A stretch of 32,996 nt of DNA from Marinobacterium sp. (GTDB lineage Bacteria > Pseudomonadota > Gammaproteobacteria > Pseudomonadales > Balneatricaceae), in NCBI GenBank assembly GCA_003250495.1, contig QKGH01000260.1, forward strand, positions 1 through 32,996. The letters run 5' to 3'. Within the stretch, counting starts at the first letter, position 1, and every line of letters starts with the position of its first letter. The notes under the pieces were generated by a model. The model was not told the origin of the DNA. It saw only the letters and a list, made by a program, of their open reading frames with translations, and made no database searches. The position numbers were made by a program, and so were the translations under genes. Shown in pieces: positions 18,937 to 27,216 of the stretch.

Positions 18937-19326
18937 ATGAAGTTCAGCAAGGAAGAGAAAGGCTTTGTTATCTGGTGGATCGACCGCCAGTTCGCTGATA
19001 ACCCCCTGTTCCCGGCCAGTTGTATCGTCGAGGCGAAGGAGGGCAAATCCGGTGTCAGCAAAGACCATGTGAAAGCGTATAAGGCTTGGCGCAAGACCGC
19101 GCCGAAGCGGGCGCAGATCCAGGAGTGGATCGACAAGTGGTTAACCAAGGCGGAGCGCAAGACACTGAAGGCGGCCTTGGATAAACGCACAGCCGATGAG
19201 CGGGACGACGCGCCGGAGCTGCAACCGGAAGCCGCGGTGGCGAGCGAGCAGGGGACTACTGTCCCGGCGCCGGAGGCCGACAGCGCGGCCGCTGACGATA
19301 CCGCAACCGGCACCACCCCGGCCTGA
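18937..19326 (+). CDS. Uncharacterised small protein with conserved-looking helical head and acidic tail
   Basis: 129 residues, no family recognised. Residues 1-85 look folded and helical with a basic, tryptophan-containing pattern (FVIWWIDRQFADNPLFPASC, KAYKAWRKTAPKRAQIQEWIDKWL). Residues 86-129 are a low-complexity tail of alanine, acidic residues, proline and threonine, probably disordered. ATG at 18937 follows GCTGAGGATAACC, a fair ribosome site. It is divergent from astC and isolated from the genes to its right; there is a hairpin just after the stop. Codon use and the strong ribosome site support a real gene, but I cannot offer a role. Confidence 0.7.
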   Translation: MKFSKEEKGFVIWWIDRQFADNPLFPASCIVEAKEGKSGVSKDHVKAYKAWRKTAPKRAQIQEWIDKWLTKAERKTLKAALDKRTADERDDAPELQPEAAVASEQGTTVPAPEADSAAADDTATGTTPA

Positions 19327-19340
19327 TACCCCTCTTCCGT

Positions 19341-19359
19341 CCCGGAGTTTCGCTCCGGG
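19341..19359 (+). terminator. Hairpin after the small unknown gene
   Basis: CCCGGAG (19341-19347) pairs perfectly with CTCCGGG (19353-19359) around TTTCG, 15 bases after the stop of the 129-aa gene. There is no T run, so it is a probable but weak terminator or 3'-end stabiliser. Confidence 0.45.
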
Positions 19360-19596
19360 GCATCCGTTGCGCGGCTGCCCGGCAACCGCGCCCTGTGGCG
19401 ATTTGCCTCCCGCTCCCGGCTGGCATCTGCAAGGTCGACCAGGGGCCGCTTGGTGCTCTTGCGGCGCCGGGTGTCATTGCGACGCTGGGGCGCGTAGCTG
19501 GTTACGACGAGGTCGGCGGCCAGTATCGTCGCTATCGAGACGCGGCTTGGCGGGATGCGCCGGCTGCAGGTGTAAGAAGCCTCTAGTCTGGTTACG

Positions 19597-19624
19597 AAAA
19601 AGCCGCGCATTTGCGCGGCTTTTT
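19597..19624. terminator. Strong bidirectional rho-independent terminator
   Basis: A perfect 12-bp inverted repeat (19597-19608 with 19613-19624), loop ATTT, bounded by five A and five T residues. It terminates rightward transcripts from the unknown gene region and leftward transcripts of the decarboxylase, 139 bases after its stop. Confidence 0.93.
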
Positions 19625-19763
19625 GTCACTCTTTATCACTATTTGTCACTCTGGCGCTGTTCCCAGCGCCATTAGCGGATCGCTTGCCTCAACGGCCTCT
19701 TACTGCAGCGGCTTAGTGCAAAAGCCTCTTGCCGCACAGTTTGACCGCCGCTCGGCCGGACCC

Positions 19764-22025
19764 TCAGAGTACTCCCTTTACCACATCGACAAAGTACGCC
19801 TCGCTGCCATCGATGGTCTCGCGCACCAGGCCGTGGACATCGGTCTCGAAGCCAGGGAAGCGGGAGTTGAAGTCGCGGGCGAACTTCAGGTAACTGATGA
19901 TGGTCTGGTTGAAGCGCTCGCCCGGCACCAGCAGCGGGATGCCCGGCGGGTAGGGGGTGACCAGCATCGCCGTGACACGCCCCTCCAGCTCGTCGATCGA
20001 GACGCGCTCCACCTCGCGGTGCGCCATCTTGGCCCAGGCATCGGCCGGGGTCATCGCCGGCTGGATGTCGGACAGGTACATCTCGGTGGTGATGCGGGCG
20101 ACGTCGTATTCCCGGTACACGCTGTGGATCGCACCGCACAGGTCGCGCAGACCGATGCGCTCGTACTGCGGATGTTTGGCGGCGAACTCCGGCATCACCC
20201 GCCACATCGGCAGGTTGTTGTCGTAGTCGTCCTTGAACTGCTGCAGCTCGGTCACCATCGAGTTCCAGCGCCCCTTGGTGATACCGATGGTGAACATGAT
20301 GAAGAAGGAGTAGAGCCCGGTCTTCTCGATGATGATGCCGTGCTCGGCCAGGTATTTGCTGACGATGGCGGCGGGGATGCCGTCGGCAGCGAACTCACCG
20401 TTCAGGTTCAGCCCCGGGGTGATAATGGTCGCCTTGATCGGGTCGAGCATGTTGAAGCCCGATTCGATATGGCCGAAACCGTGCCAGTTGTCCTCTTCGT
20501 GGATCACCCAGTCGTCGCGATCGCCCAGTCCCTCTTCGGCCAGGCTGTCCGGTCCCCACACCTTGAACCACCAGTCGTTGTCGCCGAACTCGGCATCCAC
20601 CTTGCGCATGGCGCGGCGGAAGTCGATCGCTTCGAGCAGCGACTCCTCAACCAGTGCGGTGCCCCCCGGCGGCTCCATCATCGCCGCGGCCACGTCGCAG
20701 GAGGCGATGATCGCGTACTGCGGGCTGGTGGAGGAGTGCATCAGGTAGGACTCGTTGAAGCGGTGGGTGTCCAGCTTGCGCTGGGTACCATCCTGCACCA
20801 GGATCTGCGACGCCTGCGACAGACCGGCCAGCAGCTTGTGCGTGGACTGGGTGGCGAACACCAGGGTTTCATCGGAGCGCGGACGGTCCGCGCCGATCGC
20901 ATGCATGTCGTGGTAGAAGTCGTGGAACGCGGCGTGCGGCAGCCAGGCTTCGTCGAAGTGTAGCGTGTCGATGCTGTTGCCGAGCATCGCCTTGATCGTT
21001 TCCACGTTGTACAGAATACCGTCGTAGGTGCTCTGAGTGATGGTCAGAATACGCGGCTTCTTGTTGGCGGCGGCACGGGCGAACGGATTGGCTTCGATCT
21101 TCTTGCGGATCGTCTCCGGATCGAACTCGCTCTTCGGAATCGGACCGATGATGCCGTAGTGGTTGCGGGTCGGCATCAGGAATACCGGAATCGCGCCGGT
21201 CATGATGATCGAGTGCAGGATCGATTTGTGGCAGTTGCGGTCGACCACGACGATGTCGCCCGGCGCCACGGTGGAGTGCCACACCACCTTGTTGGAGGTG
21301 GAGGTGCCGTTGGTGACGAAGAACAGGTGGTCGCAGTTGAAGATACGCGCCGCGTTGGCTTCGCTGTCCGACACCGGGCCGGTGTGGTCGAGCAACTGGC
21401 CCAGTTCGTCGACGGCGTTGCAGACGTCGGCACGCAGCATGTTTTCACCGAAGAACTGGTGGAACATCTGTCCCACCGGGCTCTTCAGGAAGGCGACGCC
21501 GCCGGAGTGTCCGGGACAGTGCCAGGAGTAGGAGCTGTCGCTGGCGTAATCCATCAGGGCACGGAAGAAGGGCGGTGCCAGACACTCCAGGTACTTTTTC
21601 GCTTCGCGGATGATGTGGCGGGCGACGAACTCCGGGGTGTCCTCGAACATATGGATGAAACCGTGCAGTTCGCGCAGCACATCGTTGGGGATGTGGCGCG
21701 AGGTGCGGGTTTCGCCATAGAGGAAGATCGGAATATCGTTGTTGCGCTTGCGCACCTCCTCGATGAAGCCGCGCACCGGCTTCAACGCCAGTTCCACGTC
21801 TTCGTCGGAGCCGTTGCCGAACTCCTCGTCATCGATCGACAGAATGAAGCAGGAGGCACGGCTGGCCTGCTGGGCGAATGAGGTCAGATCGCCGTAACTG
21901 GTGAAGCCGACGACCTCCATCCCCTCCTTGCCAATCGCGGCGGCCAGGTCGCGAATACCTGAACCGGAGATATTTTCGGAGCGAAAATCTTCATCGATGA
22001 TGAGAACCGGGAAACGAAATTTCAT
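19764..22025 (-). CDS. Orn/Lys/Arg decarboxylase (AdiA/LdcC family)
   Basis: 753 residues, a fold-type I PLP enzyme. The N-terminal wing domain (about 1-130, FPVLIIDEDF) precedes the PLP-binding core with WHCPGHSGGVAF, ATQSTHKLLAGLSQ (Schiff-base Lys397, near Lys386 of AdiA) and HFDEAWLPHAAF, and a C-terminal domain. The length is closest to AdiA (756). The sequence alone does not settle whether arginine, lysine or ornithine is the substrate; the neighbouring arginine catabolism genes favour arginine. It would yield a polyamine precursor and consume protons. ATG 22025 is chosen because the family starts there (MKFRFPVL); an earlier ATG at 22169 adds 48 non-family residues. Confidence 0.92.
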   Translation of the reverse strand: MKFRFPVLIIDEDFRSENISGSGIRDLAAAIGKEGMEVVGFTSYGDLTSFAQQASRASCFILSIDDEEFGNGSDEDVELALKPVRGFIEEVRKRNNDIPIFLYGETRTSRHIPNDVLRELHGFIHMFEDTPEFVARHIIREAKKYLECLAPPFFRALMDYASDSSYSWHCPGHSGGVAFLKSPVGQMFHQFFGENMLRADVCNAVDELGQLLDHTGPVSDSEANAARIFNCDHLFFVTNGTSTSNKVVWHSTVAPGDIVVVDRNCHKSILHSIIMTGAIPVFLMPTRNHYGIIGPIPKSEFDPETIRKKIEANPFARAAANKKPRILTITQSTYDGILYNVETIKAMLGNSIDTLHFDEAWLPHAAFHDFYHDMHAIGADRPRSDETLVFATQSTHKLLAGLSQASQILVQDGTQRKLDTHRFNESYLMHSSTSPQYAIIASCDVAAAMMEPPGGTALVEESLLEAIDFRRAMRKVDAEFGDNDWWFKVWGPDSLAEEGLGDRDDWVIHEEDNWHGFGHIESGFNMLDPIKATIITPGLNLNGEFAADGIPAAIVSKYLAEHGIIIEKTGLYSFFIMFTIGITKGRWNSMVTELQQFKDDYDNNLPMWRVMPEFAAKHPQYERIGLRDLCGAIHSVYREYDVARITTEMYLSDIQPAMTPADAWAKMAHREVERVSIDELEGRVTAMLVTPYPPGIPLLVPGERFNQTIISYLKFARDFNSRFPGFETDVHGLVRETIDGSEAYFVDVVKGVL

Positions 22026-22360
22026 CCACTCTGCCTGTCTGTTGCGTTGTTGATTAGCGGTGTATCCGGAGCTGTCAGCGCTATGGGCAGCTCGGGATAG
22101 CGGGCGCTGGGGATGCAAACTGGCGGGTAAGTTTAGCAGCCGTATCGGCAAGTATAAATGAGTCCTCATTGCGGCGTTGTTGCGGACTCGGCGCGGACCG
22201 ATGGTTCATGGCTGTGACCGCGAGGAGCCGACGGCGGCCGGCGCTTTGCCACGGCGCGGATGAACTATGCTCCTAATGTTGTCGGGGTTAAAGATTTCTA
22301 TTAGATATTGTTTAAAGCGGATGTCGCCGCCCGTCTACATAACTATAAGAGGAGAACGCT
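22026..22360. other. 335-base divergent intergenic region
   Basis: Upstream region shared by the leftward decarboxylase and the rightward subtilase. It holds a palindrome with an adjacent -10-like box at 22151-22170 facing the decarboxylase. On the right side, TTGTCG (22279-22284) and TAGATA (22302-22307), 17 bases apart, could form a poor promoter for the subtilase. No gene is seen. Confidence 0.5.
22151..22170 (-). promoter_or_regulatory. Possible promoter/operator of the decarboxylase gene
   Basis: On the minus strand, AATGAGGACTCATT (22170-22157) is a perfect inverted repeat with a two-base centre, followed at once by TATACT (22156-22151), a good -10 element. A repressor at the palindrome would cover the -35 to -10 spacer. 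No good -35 box is visible, which may mean an activator is needed. Confidence 0.35.
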
Positions 22361-23998
22361 ATGAACCGCCTTGTAAACCTGCTGGGAGGAGGCCTGTTGA
22401 GCCTGGCGACGGTGGGTGTGGCCGCGCCCCATGCCGCGGCGCTGCCGAATCTACCGTTCATTCCCGGGCAGATCGTGGTGCAGGCCGATGGCGCGGCGTT
22501 GAGCGGCGAAGAGCTGATCCGGGTGTTGCCGCGGGCGGGACTGGCGGTGATCGCCGTCGAGCCGGGTCAGGAGCTCGCGGCGTTGGCCCGGCAACGCGCC
22601 CTGGGACGGCGGGCGATGCTGAACCTGCAGGCCACGGCCTTCGCCGAGGTGAACGATCCCTATCGCGCCTTGCAGTGGCACCTGGATGTCATCGAAGCGG
22701 CGCCGGCCTGGGATCTGGCGAACGGTGCCGGCGTCCTGGTGGCGGTGCTCGACACCGGGCTGGTGCGCAGTGGGGCCAGCGACGGTATCGGTTGCGTCGA
22801 GGCGGGCCGGGATATCGTCAACGACGATGACGACCCCAGCGACGGTAACGGCCACGGTACCCATGTCAGCGGTACCCTGGCGCAGGCCACCGATAATGGC
22901 GTCGGGGTCGCCGGCGTCGCCTACGGCGCCTGTATCCTGCCGGTCAAGGTGCTGTCCGATCAGGGTTCCGGAGGCTTTGCCGGGATCGCCGAGGGGATCT
23001 ACTGGGCGGTGGATCGCGGTGCCCAGGTGATCAATATGAGCCTGGGGGTCAGTGCCCGCTACGGCATTACCAACGATCCGGTGCTGGATCCGGCGCTCGA
23101 CTACGCCTATGGCCGGGGCGTCACCGTGGTGGCGGCCGCCGGCAACGACAGCTATAGGCGCAACGTCTCCTATCCGGCGATCTATCCCACCACGATCGCG
23201 GTGGGGGCAACCGATGCGCGCAATCAGCTGGCGCCCTATTCCAATCGCGGCACCGGGCTCGATCTGGTCGCCCCGGGTGGCGATAACAGTCGCGACGACA
23301 ACGGTGACGGTTATGCCGACGGGGTGTTGCAGGAGAGCCGTTACAACGGCAGTTGGAACTACTATTTCTTCCAGGGCACCTCGATGGCGACGCCCCATGT
23401 CGCCGCGGCAGCGGCGTTGCTGCTGCAGCACGAGGCGTTGAGCCCGGACCAGGTGCGTGACCGTCTCGGCGCCACCGCGCTCGATCTGGGTAGCACCGGC
23501 TACGACAGCAGTTATGGCAATGGCCTGATTCAACTGCTGTCCGCACTGAGCGCCGGTGCCGTCAGTGGCAATGCGAACCCGGTGGCGAGCTTCCAGGCGA
23601 GTTGCGACGCGCTGCTCTGTCAGTTCGATGGCAGTGCCTCCTACGATCCCGATAGCAGCGATACGCTGACCTACGCCTGGGATTTTGGTGACGGCACGAT
23701 CGACAATATATCCGGGGCGTCTGCCAGTCATGAGTTTACCGCCGCGGCGAGCTATGTCGTCACGCTGAAGGTGAGCGATGGCCAGAATGGGATGGGCAGC
23801 GCACAGCAGTCGCTCAGTGTCACCTCCGCGGCGGCCGGTTGTACCGATGCCGACGGCGATGGCGTCTGCTCCATCGCCAGCGGCGGTACCGATTGCGACG
23901 ACAGCGATCCCAACGTCTATCCTGGCCATAACGATACCCGGGGACGCTGGGGACGGGATGGCGTCGACAACGATTGCGATGGCGTCCCCGATGCCTGA
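22361..23998 (+). CDS. Secreted subtilisin-family (S8) protease with PKD and acidic C-terminal repeats
   Basis: 545 residues. A signal peptide (about 1-27, ending AHAAA-like APHAAA) and a propeptide-like part precede the S8 catalytic domain (about 115-400) with Asp131 (AVLDTG), His165 (GNGHGTHVSG) and Ser341 (GTSMATPHVAA). A PKD domain follows (about 407-490, YAWDFGDGT). The last 50 residues carry DADGDGVC and TDCDDSDPNVYPG...DGVDNDCDGVPD, resembling the calcium-type repeats of thrombospondin-3/MopE-like proteins. It is probably exported or surface-bound, degrading protein. AAGAGGAG precedes the ATG. It stands alone, followed by a ligase gene 95 bases later. Confidence 0.92.
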   Translation: MNRLVNLLGGGLLSLATVGVAAPHAAALPNLPFIPGQIVVQADGAALSGEELIRVLPRAGLAVIAVEPGQELAALARQRALGRRAMLNLQATAFAEVNDPYRALQWHLDVIEAAPAWDLANGAGVLVAVLDTGLVRSGASDGIGCVEAGRDIVNDDDDPSDGNGHGTHVSGTLAQATDNGVGVAGVAYGACILPVKVLSDQGSGGFAGIAEGIYWAVDRGAQVINMSLGVSARYGITNDPVLDPALDYAYGRGVTVVAAAGNDSYRRNVSYPAIYPTTIAVGATDARNQLAPYSNRGTGLDLVAPGGDNSRDDNGDGYADGVLQESRYNGSWNYYFFQGTSMATPHVAAAAALLLQHEALSPDQVRDRLGATALDLGSTGYDSSYGNGLIQLLSALSAGAVSGNANPVASFQASCDALLCQFDGSASYDPDSSDTLTYAWDFGDGTIDNISGASASHEFTAAASYVVTLKVSDGQNGMGSAQQSLSVTSAAAGCTDADGDGVCSIASGGTDCDDSDPNVYPGHNDTRGRWGRDGVDNDCDGVPDA

Positions 23999-24093
23999 GG
24001 AGACGCTCGCCGGCGGCGCAGGGGCGGACGTGGAGCAAGGTGCGCGCCGCGCGCGGTCGCGGGCGTGTCAATAACGCTAGCCAGGGGGTTCGT

Positions 24094-25746
24094 ATGGTCG
24101 TGGAGACTGTCCGTGGACAGCAGATTCCATCGGCGTTGAACCCGGCAGGCTACGGCAGTCTGCTGGATCTGTTCGATGCGAGCGTTGCGCGTTATGCGGA
24201 GCGGCCGGCTTTCACCAGCTTCGGCCGAACGCTGAGCTATGCCGAACTCGATCGGCTGGCGGCGGCGTTCGCCGTCTATCTGCAGCGCCATACCGATCTG
24301 CAGCCGGGCGATCGTATCGCCATCCAGCTGCCCAATCTGATCCAGTATCCGGTGGTGCTGTACGGCGCCCTGCGTGCCGGTCTGGTCGTGGTCAATACCA
24401 ACCCCCTCTATACCCCGGCGGAGATGGCGTACCAGTTCCGCGATAGCGGCGCCCGGGCCCTGGTCATCCACAAGAGCATGGCGCACAAGGCGGAACAGAT
24501 CCTGGCGGATACCGAGATTAGCACCGTATTCGTGACCCAGTTGGGGGACCTGCACGGTTTCGTGCTGAGGACGTTGCTGAACGTGGCGGTTAAGTATGTG
24601 AAGCGGATGGAGCCGGCCTACCGCTTGCCCGGGGCGGTAAACCTGCGCCGGGCCCTGATGCGGCATCTCGGCGAGCGCCCCGAGCGCAGGCCGGTCAGCC
24701 CCGGGGAGCTGGCCCTGCTACAGTACACCGGCGGCACCACGGGGATATCGAAGGGGGCGATGCTGACCCACGCCAATCTGGTCAGCAACCAGCTGCAGGT
24801 GGCCGCGGTGATGCGTACGGCGGATCCGGCCTGGGCGCGGACGGTGATCCTGCCGCTGCCGCTCTACCATATCTATGCCTTCACCGTGGCGCAGATCGTA
24901 CTGGTCCATGGCGGTCATCTGGTGCTGATCCCCAATCCGCGCGATCTCAACGCCTTCATCAAGGAGCTGGGGCGGTGGCAGATGACGACGCTGATCGGTA
25001 TCAACTCGCTGTTCAATGGCCTGTGCCAGCGGGAGCGTTTCGGCCAGCTCGATTTCAGCCAGTTACGGATCACCCTGTCCGGTGGCATGGCCTTGAGCCA
25101 CACGGTCGCCGAGCGCTGGTTCCAGATTACCGGGTGCGAGATCAGCGAGGGCTATGGTTTGACCGAGGCGGCACCGGTGGTCTGTCTCAATCCGCCGGGG
25201 CGCGAGCTGTTGGGCTGCATCGGTCCGCCGTTACCGTTGACGGAGGTGCGCATCGTCGACGATAGCGGGGCGCTGCTGCCCGCCGGGCGGGCCGGCGAGC
25301 TGTGCGTGCGCGGTCCCCAGGTGATGCCCGGATACTGGCGGCATGAGGCGGAGACCCGCGCCGCGTTCACGGCCGACGGTTTCCTGCGTACCGGTGACGT
25401 GGCGGTGCGCGAGGCCAACGGCTATCTGCGTATCGTCGATCGGATCAAGGATCTGGTGATCGTATCGGGTTTCAACGTCTACCCGAACGAGGTGGAGGAG
25501 GTGATCAACGCGCATCCCGGTGTCAGCGAGTGCGCGGTGATCGGGATTCCGGACGAGGAGTGCGGCGAGGTGATCAAACTGTTCGTGGTCCCGCAGGATC
25601 CCGACCTGGATCCGCAGCAGTTGCGCGCCTGGTGCCGCGAACGCCTGACCCGCTACAAGATTCCGCGCGTGATCCAGCTGGTGGACGCGCTGCCCAAGTC
25701 GACCGTCGGCAAGGTGGTGCGGCGGCTGCTGCGGGAAACCGGCTGA
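24094..25746 (+). CDS. Long-chain fatty-acid--CoA ligase (FadD family)
   Basis: 550 residues, adenylate-forming enzyme family. It activates fatty acids to acyl-CoA via an acyl-adenylate. Motifs: P-loop YTGGTTGISKGAMLTHANL (residues 211-229), a second nucleotide segment GYGLTEAAPVV, the GDVAVRE/RIVDRIKDLVIVSGFNVYPNEVEEV hinge and acyl motif (split), and the catalytic Lys540 in KSTVGKVVRR. An earlier in-frame start at 23974 overlaps the protease end and is arginine-rich, so ATG 24094 with AGGGGG just upstream is preferred. It converges on a TetR-family gene ten bases later; substrate chain length cannot be read from the sequence. Confidence 0.92.
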   Translation: MVVETVRGQQIPSALNPAGYGSLLDLFDASVARYAERPAFTSFGRTLSYAELDRLAAAFAVYLQRHTDLQPGDRIAIQLPNLIQYPVVLYGALRAGLVVVNTNPLYTPAEMAYQFRDSGARALVIHKSMAHKAEQILADTEISTVFVTQLGDLHGFVLRTLLNVAVKYVKRMEPAYRLPGAVNLRRALMRHLGERPERRPVSPGELALLQYTGGTTGISKGAMLTHANLVSNQLQVAAVMRTADPAWARTVILPLPLYHIYAFTVAQIVLVHGGHLVLIPNPRDLNAFIKELGRWQMTTLIGINSLFNGLCQRERFGQLDFSQLRITLSGGMALSHTVAERWFQITGCEISEGYGLTEAAPVVCLNPPGRELLGCIGPPLPLTEVRIVDDSGALLPAGRAGELCVRGPQVMPGYWRHEAETRAAFTADGFLRTGDVAVREANGYLRIVDRIKDLVIVSGFNVYPNEVEEVINAHPGVSECAVIGIPDEECGEVIKLFVVPQDPDLDPQQLRAWCRERLTRYKIPRVIQLVDALPKSTVGKVVRRLLRETG

Positions 25747-25755
25747 CGGCGATCC

Positions 25756-26334
25756 TCAGTGCGCCGGGCAGTGGACGCCAACGCCCTGCAGGGCCTGGTG
25801 CAACGCCCGGCTGACGCAGGTCACCGCGGTGTCCTGGTCGAGGCCGTAAAGCACGCGGTAGTAGTGCCAGGTCGTGGCGGTGAGCAGGTAGCGGATATTG
25901 GCCGTGGCGATCAATTGCTCCTGTGCCGTTGCCTCCGCGGCGTAACGTTTGACGATCCGCTCGATCGCGGCCCAGCGCGCGGTTCCCGAGGTCTTGACGA
26001 TGCGCTCGAACAGGTCGGAGTGCAGCGCAGCGACGGTCAGGGCACGCTCCTCCTCATAGCGCGCGAACATCCGGCCGGGCATCTGCAACAGCGATTCCAG
26101 CGTCTCCTCGAGTGCCGGCAGTGCCAGGCGCGCGGTCAGCGCGGCGGCAATCGCATCCAACAGCTCATCCCTGGACGCGTAGTAGCGGAACACCGTGCGC
26201 TCCGACATGCCGGCCTGCTTGGCGATGGCGCGTACCGTCAGCGCCTCGGCGGAGCGCGCCGCGAGCAGCTCCAGGGCGCTATCCAGGATCAGTTGGTTGG
26301 TGAGTCGAGTCTGCATCTCGGACAATCGGGACAT
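25756..26334 (-). CDS. TetR-family transcriptional repressor
   Basis: 192 residues. An N-terminal HTH (about 10-60: LTVRAIAKQAGMSERTVFRYYASRDELL) is followed by a helical ligand domain. ATG 26334, with GGAG seven bases upstream, is preferred over GTG 26337. It is divergent from a cupin gene, with a palindromic operator between, and converges on an acyl-CoA ligase gene. Control of the cupin gene and of itself is likely; an acyl-CoA-type ligand is possible given the ligase next door, but is inference. Confidence 0.92.
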   Translation of the reverse strand: MSRLSEMQTRLTNQLILDSALELLAARSAEALTVRAIAKQAGMSERTVFRYYASRDELLDAIAAALTARLALPALEETLESLLQMPGRMFARYEEERALTVAALHSDLFERIVKTSGTARWAAIERIVKRYAAEATAQEQLIATANIRYLLTATTWHYYRVLYGLDQDTAVTCVSRALHQALQGVGVHCPAH

Positions 26335-26360
26335 CACTACTCCGCCTTATCTCCAGTGTG

Positions 26361-26399
26361 TTGACATGCATTATAACCTAATGTCATGCTATGTGACAT
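26361..26399. promoter_or_regulatory. Palindromic operator and -10 box between tetR and cupin genes
   Basis: ATGTCA (26381-26386) and TGACAT (26394-26399), seven bases apart, form a perfect inverted repeat. A third half-site TGACAT lies at 26362-26367. On the minus strand the TATAAT box (26370-26375) is the likely -10 of the TetR gene, placing the palindrome over its -35 region. The pattern fits autorepression plus control of the divergent cupin gene. Confidence 0.6.
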
Positions 26400-26447
26400 A
26401 TTGATTTTGACCCGCGGCGGTCATTAACCCCAGGAAGGAGCGGAGCG

Positions 26448-26972
26448 ATGGGCGGCATCGGTCAGGTTTTGCTGCAAAAAAACGGCGAGGGTTTGGGTGT
26501 GGGCGGTACCGGAGCGGCAACCGGCGCCAACCGGGGTGAGGCGGCGCTGTTTTGCCGCCGGGGCGAGGGCGAAGTGTTGCAGGTGCTGGGCACCCGCACC
26601 CGTTTCCTGTGTGCCGGCGAAGCGACGCAGCGGGCGTTTTCGCTGATGGAGGTCGATGTGCCGGCGGGTTTCGGACCGCCGCTGCATCGCCATCCCTGGG
26701 CGGAGGGGTACTACATCCTGAGCGGGGCGGTGGGGTTTACCGTCGACGGGCGGCAGGTCGTCGCCAGTGCCGGCGATTTTCTCTATGCCCCGGCCCTGGT
26801 GCCGCATAGCTTCTGCGGCCAGAGCGAGGAGCCGGCGCAGATGCTGATCTTCGACCTGCCGGCACATGCACAGGCGTTCTTCCGCGCGATCGACCGCGAA
26901 GTCAAATCGATTCCGGCCGATCTGCACAAACTGCCGGCGCTGGGGGCGGAGCATCATCTGGAGTTTCTCTGA
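26448..26972 (+). CDS. Cupin-domain protein
   Basis: 174 residues. A cupin barrel spans about 40-140, with the metal set His80, His82, Glu86 and His120 in LHRHPWAEGYYI and ALVPHSF, so a metal-binding beta-barrel. The N-terminal 30 residues are glycine-rich and lack family similarity; the true start might be downstream, but GGAAGGAGCGGAG directly before the ATG favours this one. It is divergent from a TetR gene with a shared operator. The substrate is unknown; small cupins are dioxygenases, isomerases or sensors. Confidence 0.83.
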   Translation: MGGIGQVLLQKNGEGLGVGGTGAATGANRGEAALFCRRGEGEVLQVLGTRTRFLCAGEATQRAFSLMEVDVPAGFGPPLHRHPWAEGYYILSGAVGFTVDGRQVVASAGDFLYAPALVPHSFCGQSEEPAQMLIFDLPAHAQAFFRAIDREVKSIPADLHKLPALGAEHHLEFL

Positions 26973-26995
26973 GCCGTAGCGAACAGTGGGGAAGG

Positions 26996-27021
26996 GCCTG
27001 GCGGAGAAGGGGCCGCCAGGC
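26996..27021. terminator. Hairpin after the cupin gene
   Basis: GCCTGGCGG (26996-27004) pairs perfectly with CCGCCAGGC (27013-27021) around an eight-base loop, 23 bases after the cupin stop. No T run follows. It separates the cupin transcript from the NifA site of the next gene. Confidence 0.45.
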
Positions 27022-27029
27022 GTAACAGT

Positions 27030-27045
27030 TGTCGTGTTCACGACA
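27030..27045 (+). promoter_or_regulatory. NifA upstream activator sequence of the orphan nifX-family gene
   Basis: TGT (27030-27032) and ACA (27043-27045), ten bases apart, with a fully palindromic interior (CGTGTTCACG), match the NifA enhancer exactly. It lies 105 bases upstream of the -24 element at 27151. A second, imperfect copy (TGT-N10-ACG) is at 27074-27089. An AT-rich stretch (27091-27131) between site and promoter could bind IHF. Confidence 0.72.
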
Positions 27046-27150
27046 TTTTCAGGGGCGCGCACCGGGCGGCGATTGTCGCAGGGACGACGCCTCTTTTTTT
27101 AATCCTATGATTATTAAACATTATTTTTTACCGAGCACGCAGCTGGCAGC

Positions 27151-27166
27151 TGGAGCGGCGCTTGCA
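27151..27166 (+). promoter_or_regulatory. Sigma-54-type -24/-12 promoter of the orphan nifX-family gene
   Basis: TGGAGCGGCGCTTGCA retains the invariant GG (27152-27153) and GC (27164-27165) ten bases apart and the TTGC element, but reads AGC where the consensus has CAC. It is 50 bases upstream of the 27217 start and has a NifA site upstream, which raises the confidence. Confidence 0.62.
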
Positions 27167-27216
27167 GGTCCCCTGTTCTAACGGCACCCGCCGACAATAG
27201 CGAGCAGGAGAGTTCC

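Larger units (their letters stand above)
19327..19763. other. 437-base gap without a supported gene
   Basis: Between the small unknown gene and the convergent decarboxylase. It holds a hairpin at 19341-19359 and a strong bidirectional terminator at 19597-19624. Short open frames on both strands show no family resemblance. Around 19620-19655 there are two TTTGTCACTCT-type direct copies. No tRNA or other RNA gene is visible to me. Confidence 0.6.

Noticed and set aside
18897-19610. 237-codon minus-strand frame over the small unknown gene
   Set aside because: No good start signal and no domain; it covers the ast-side intergenic DNA and the terminator arm, and its composition (serine/arginine-rich) is typical of an antisense frame.
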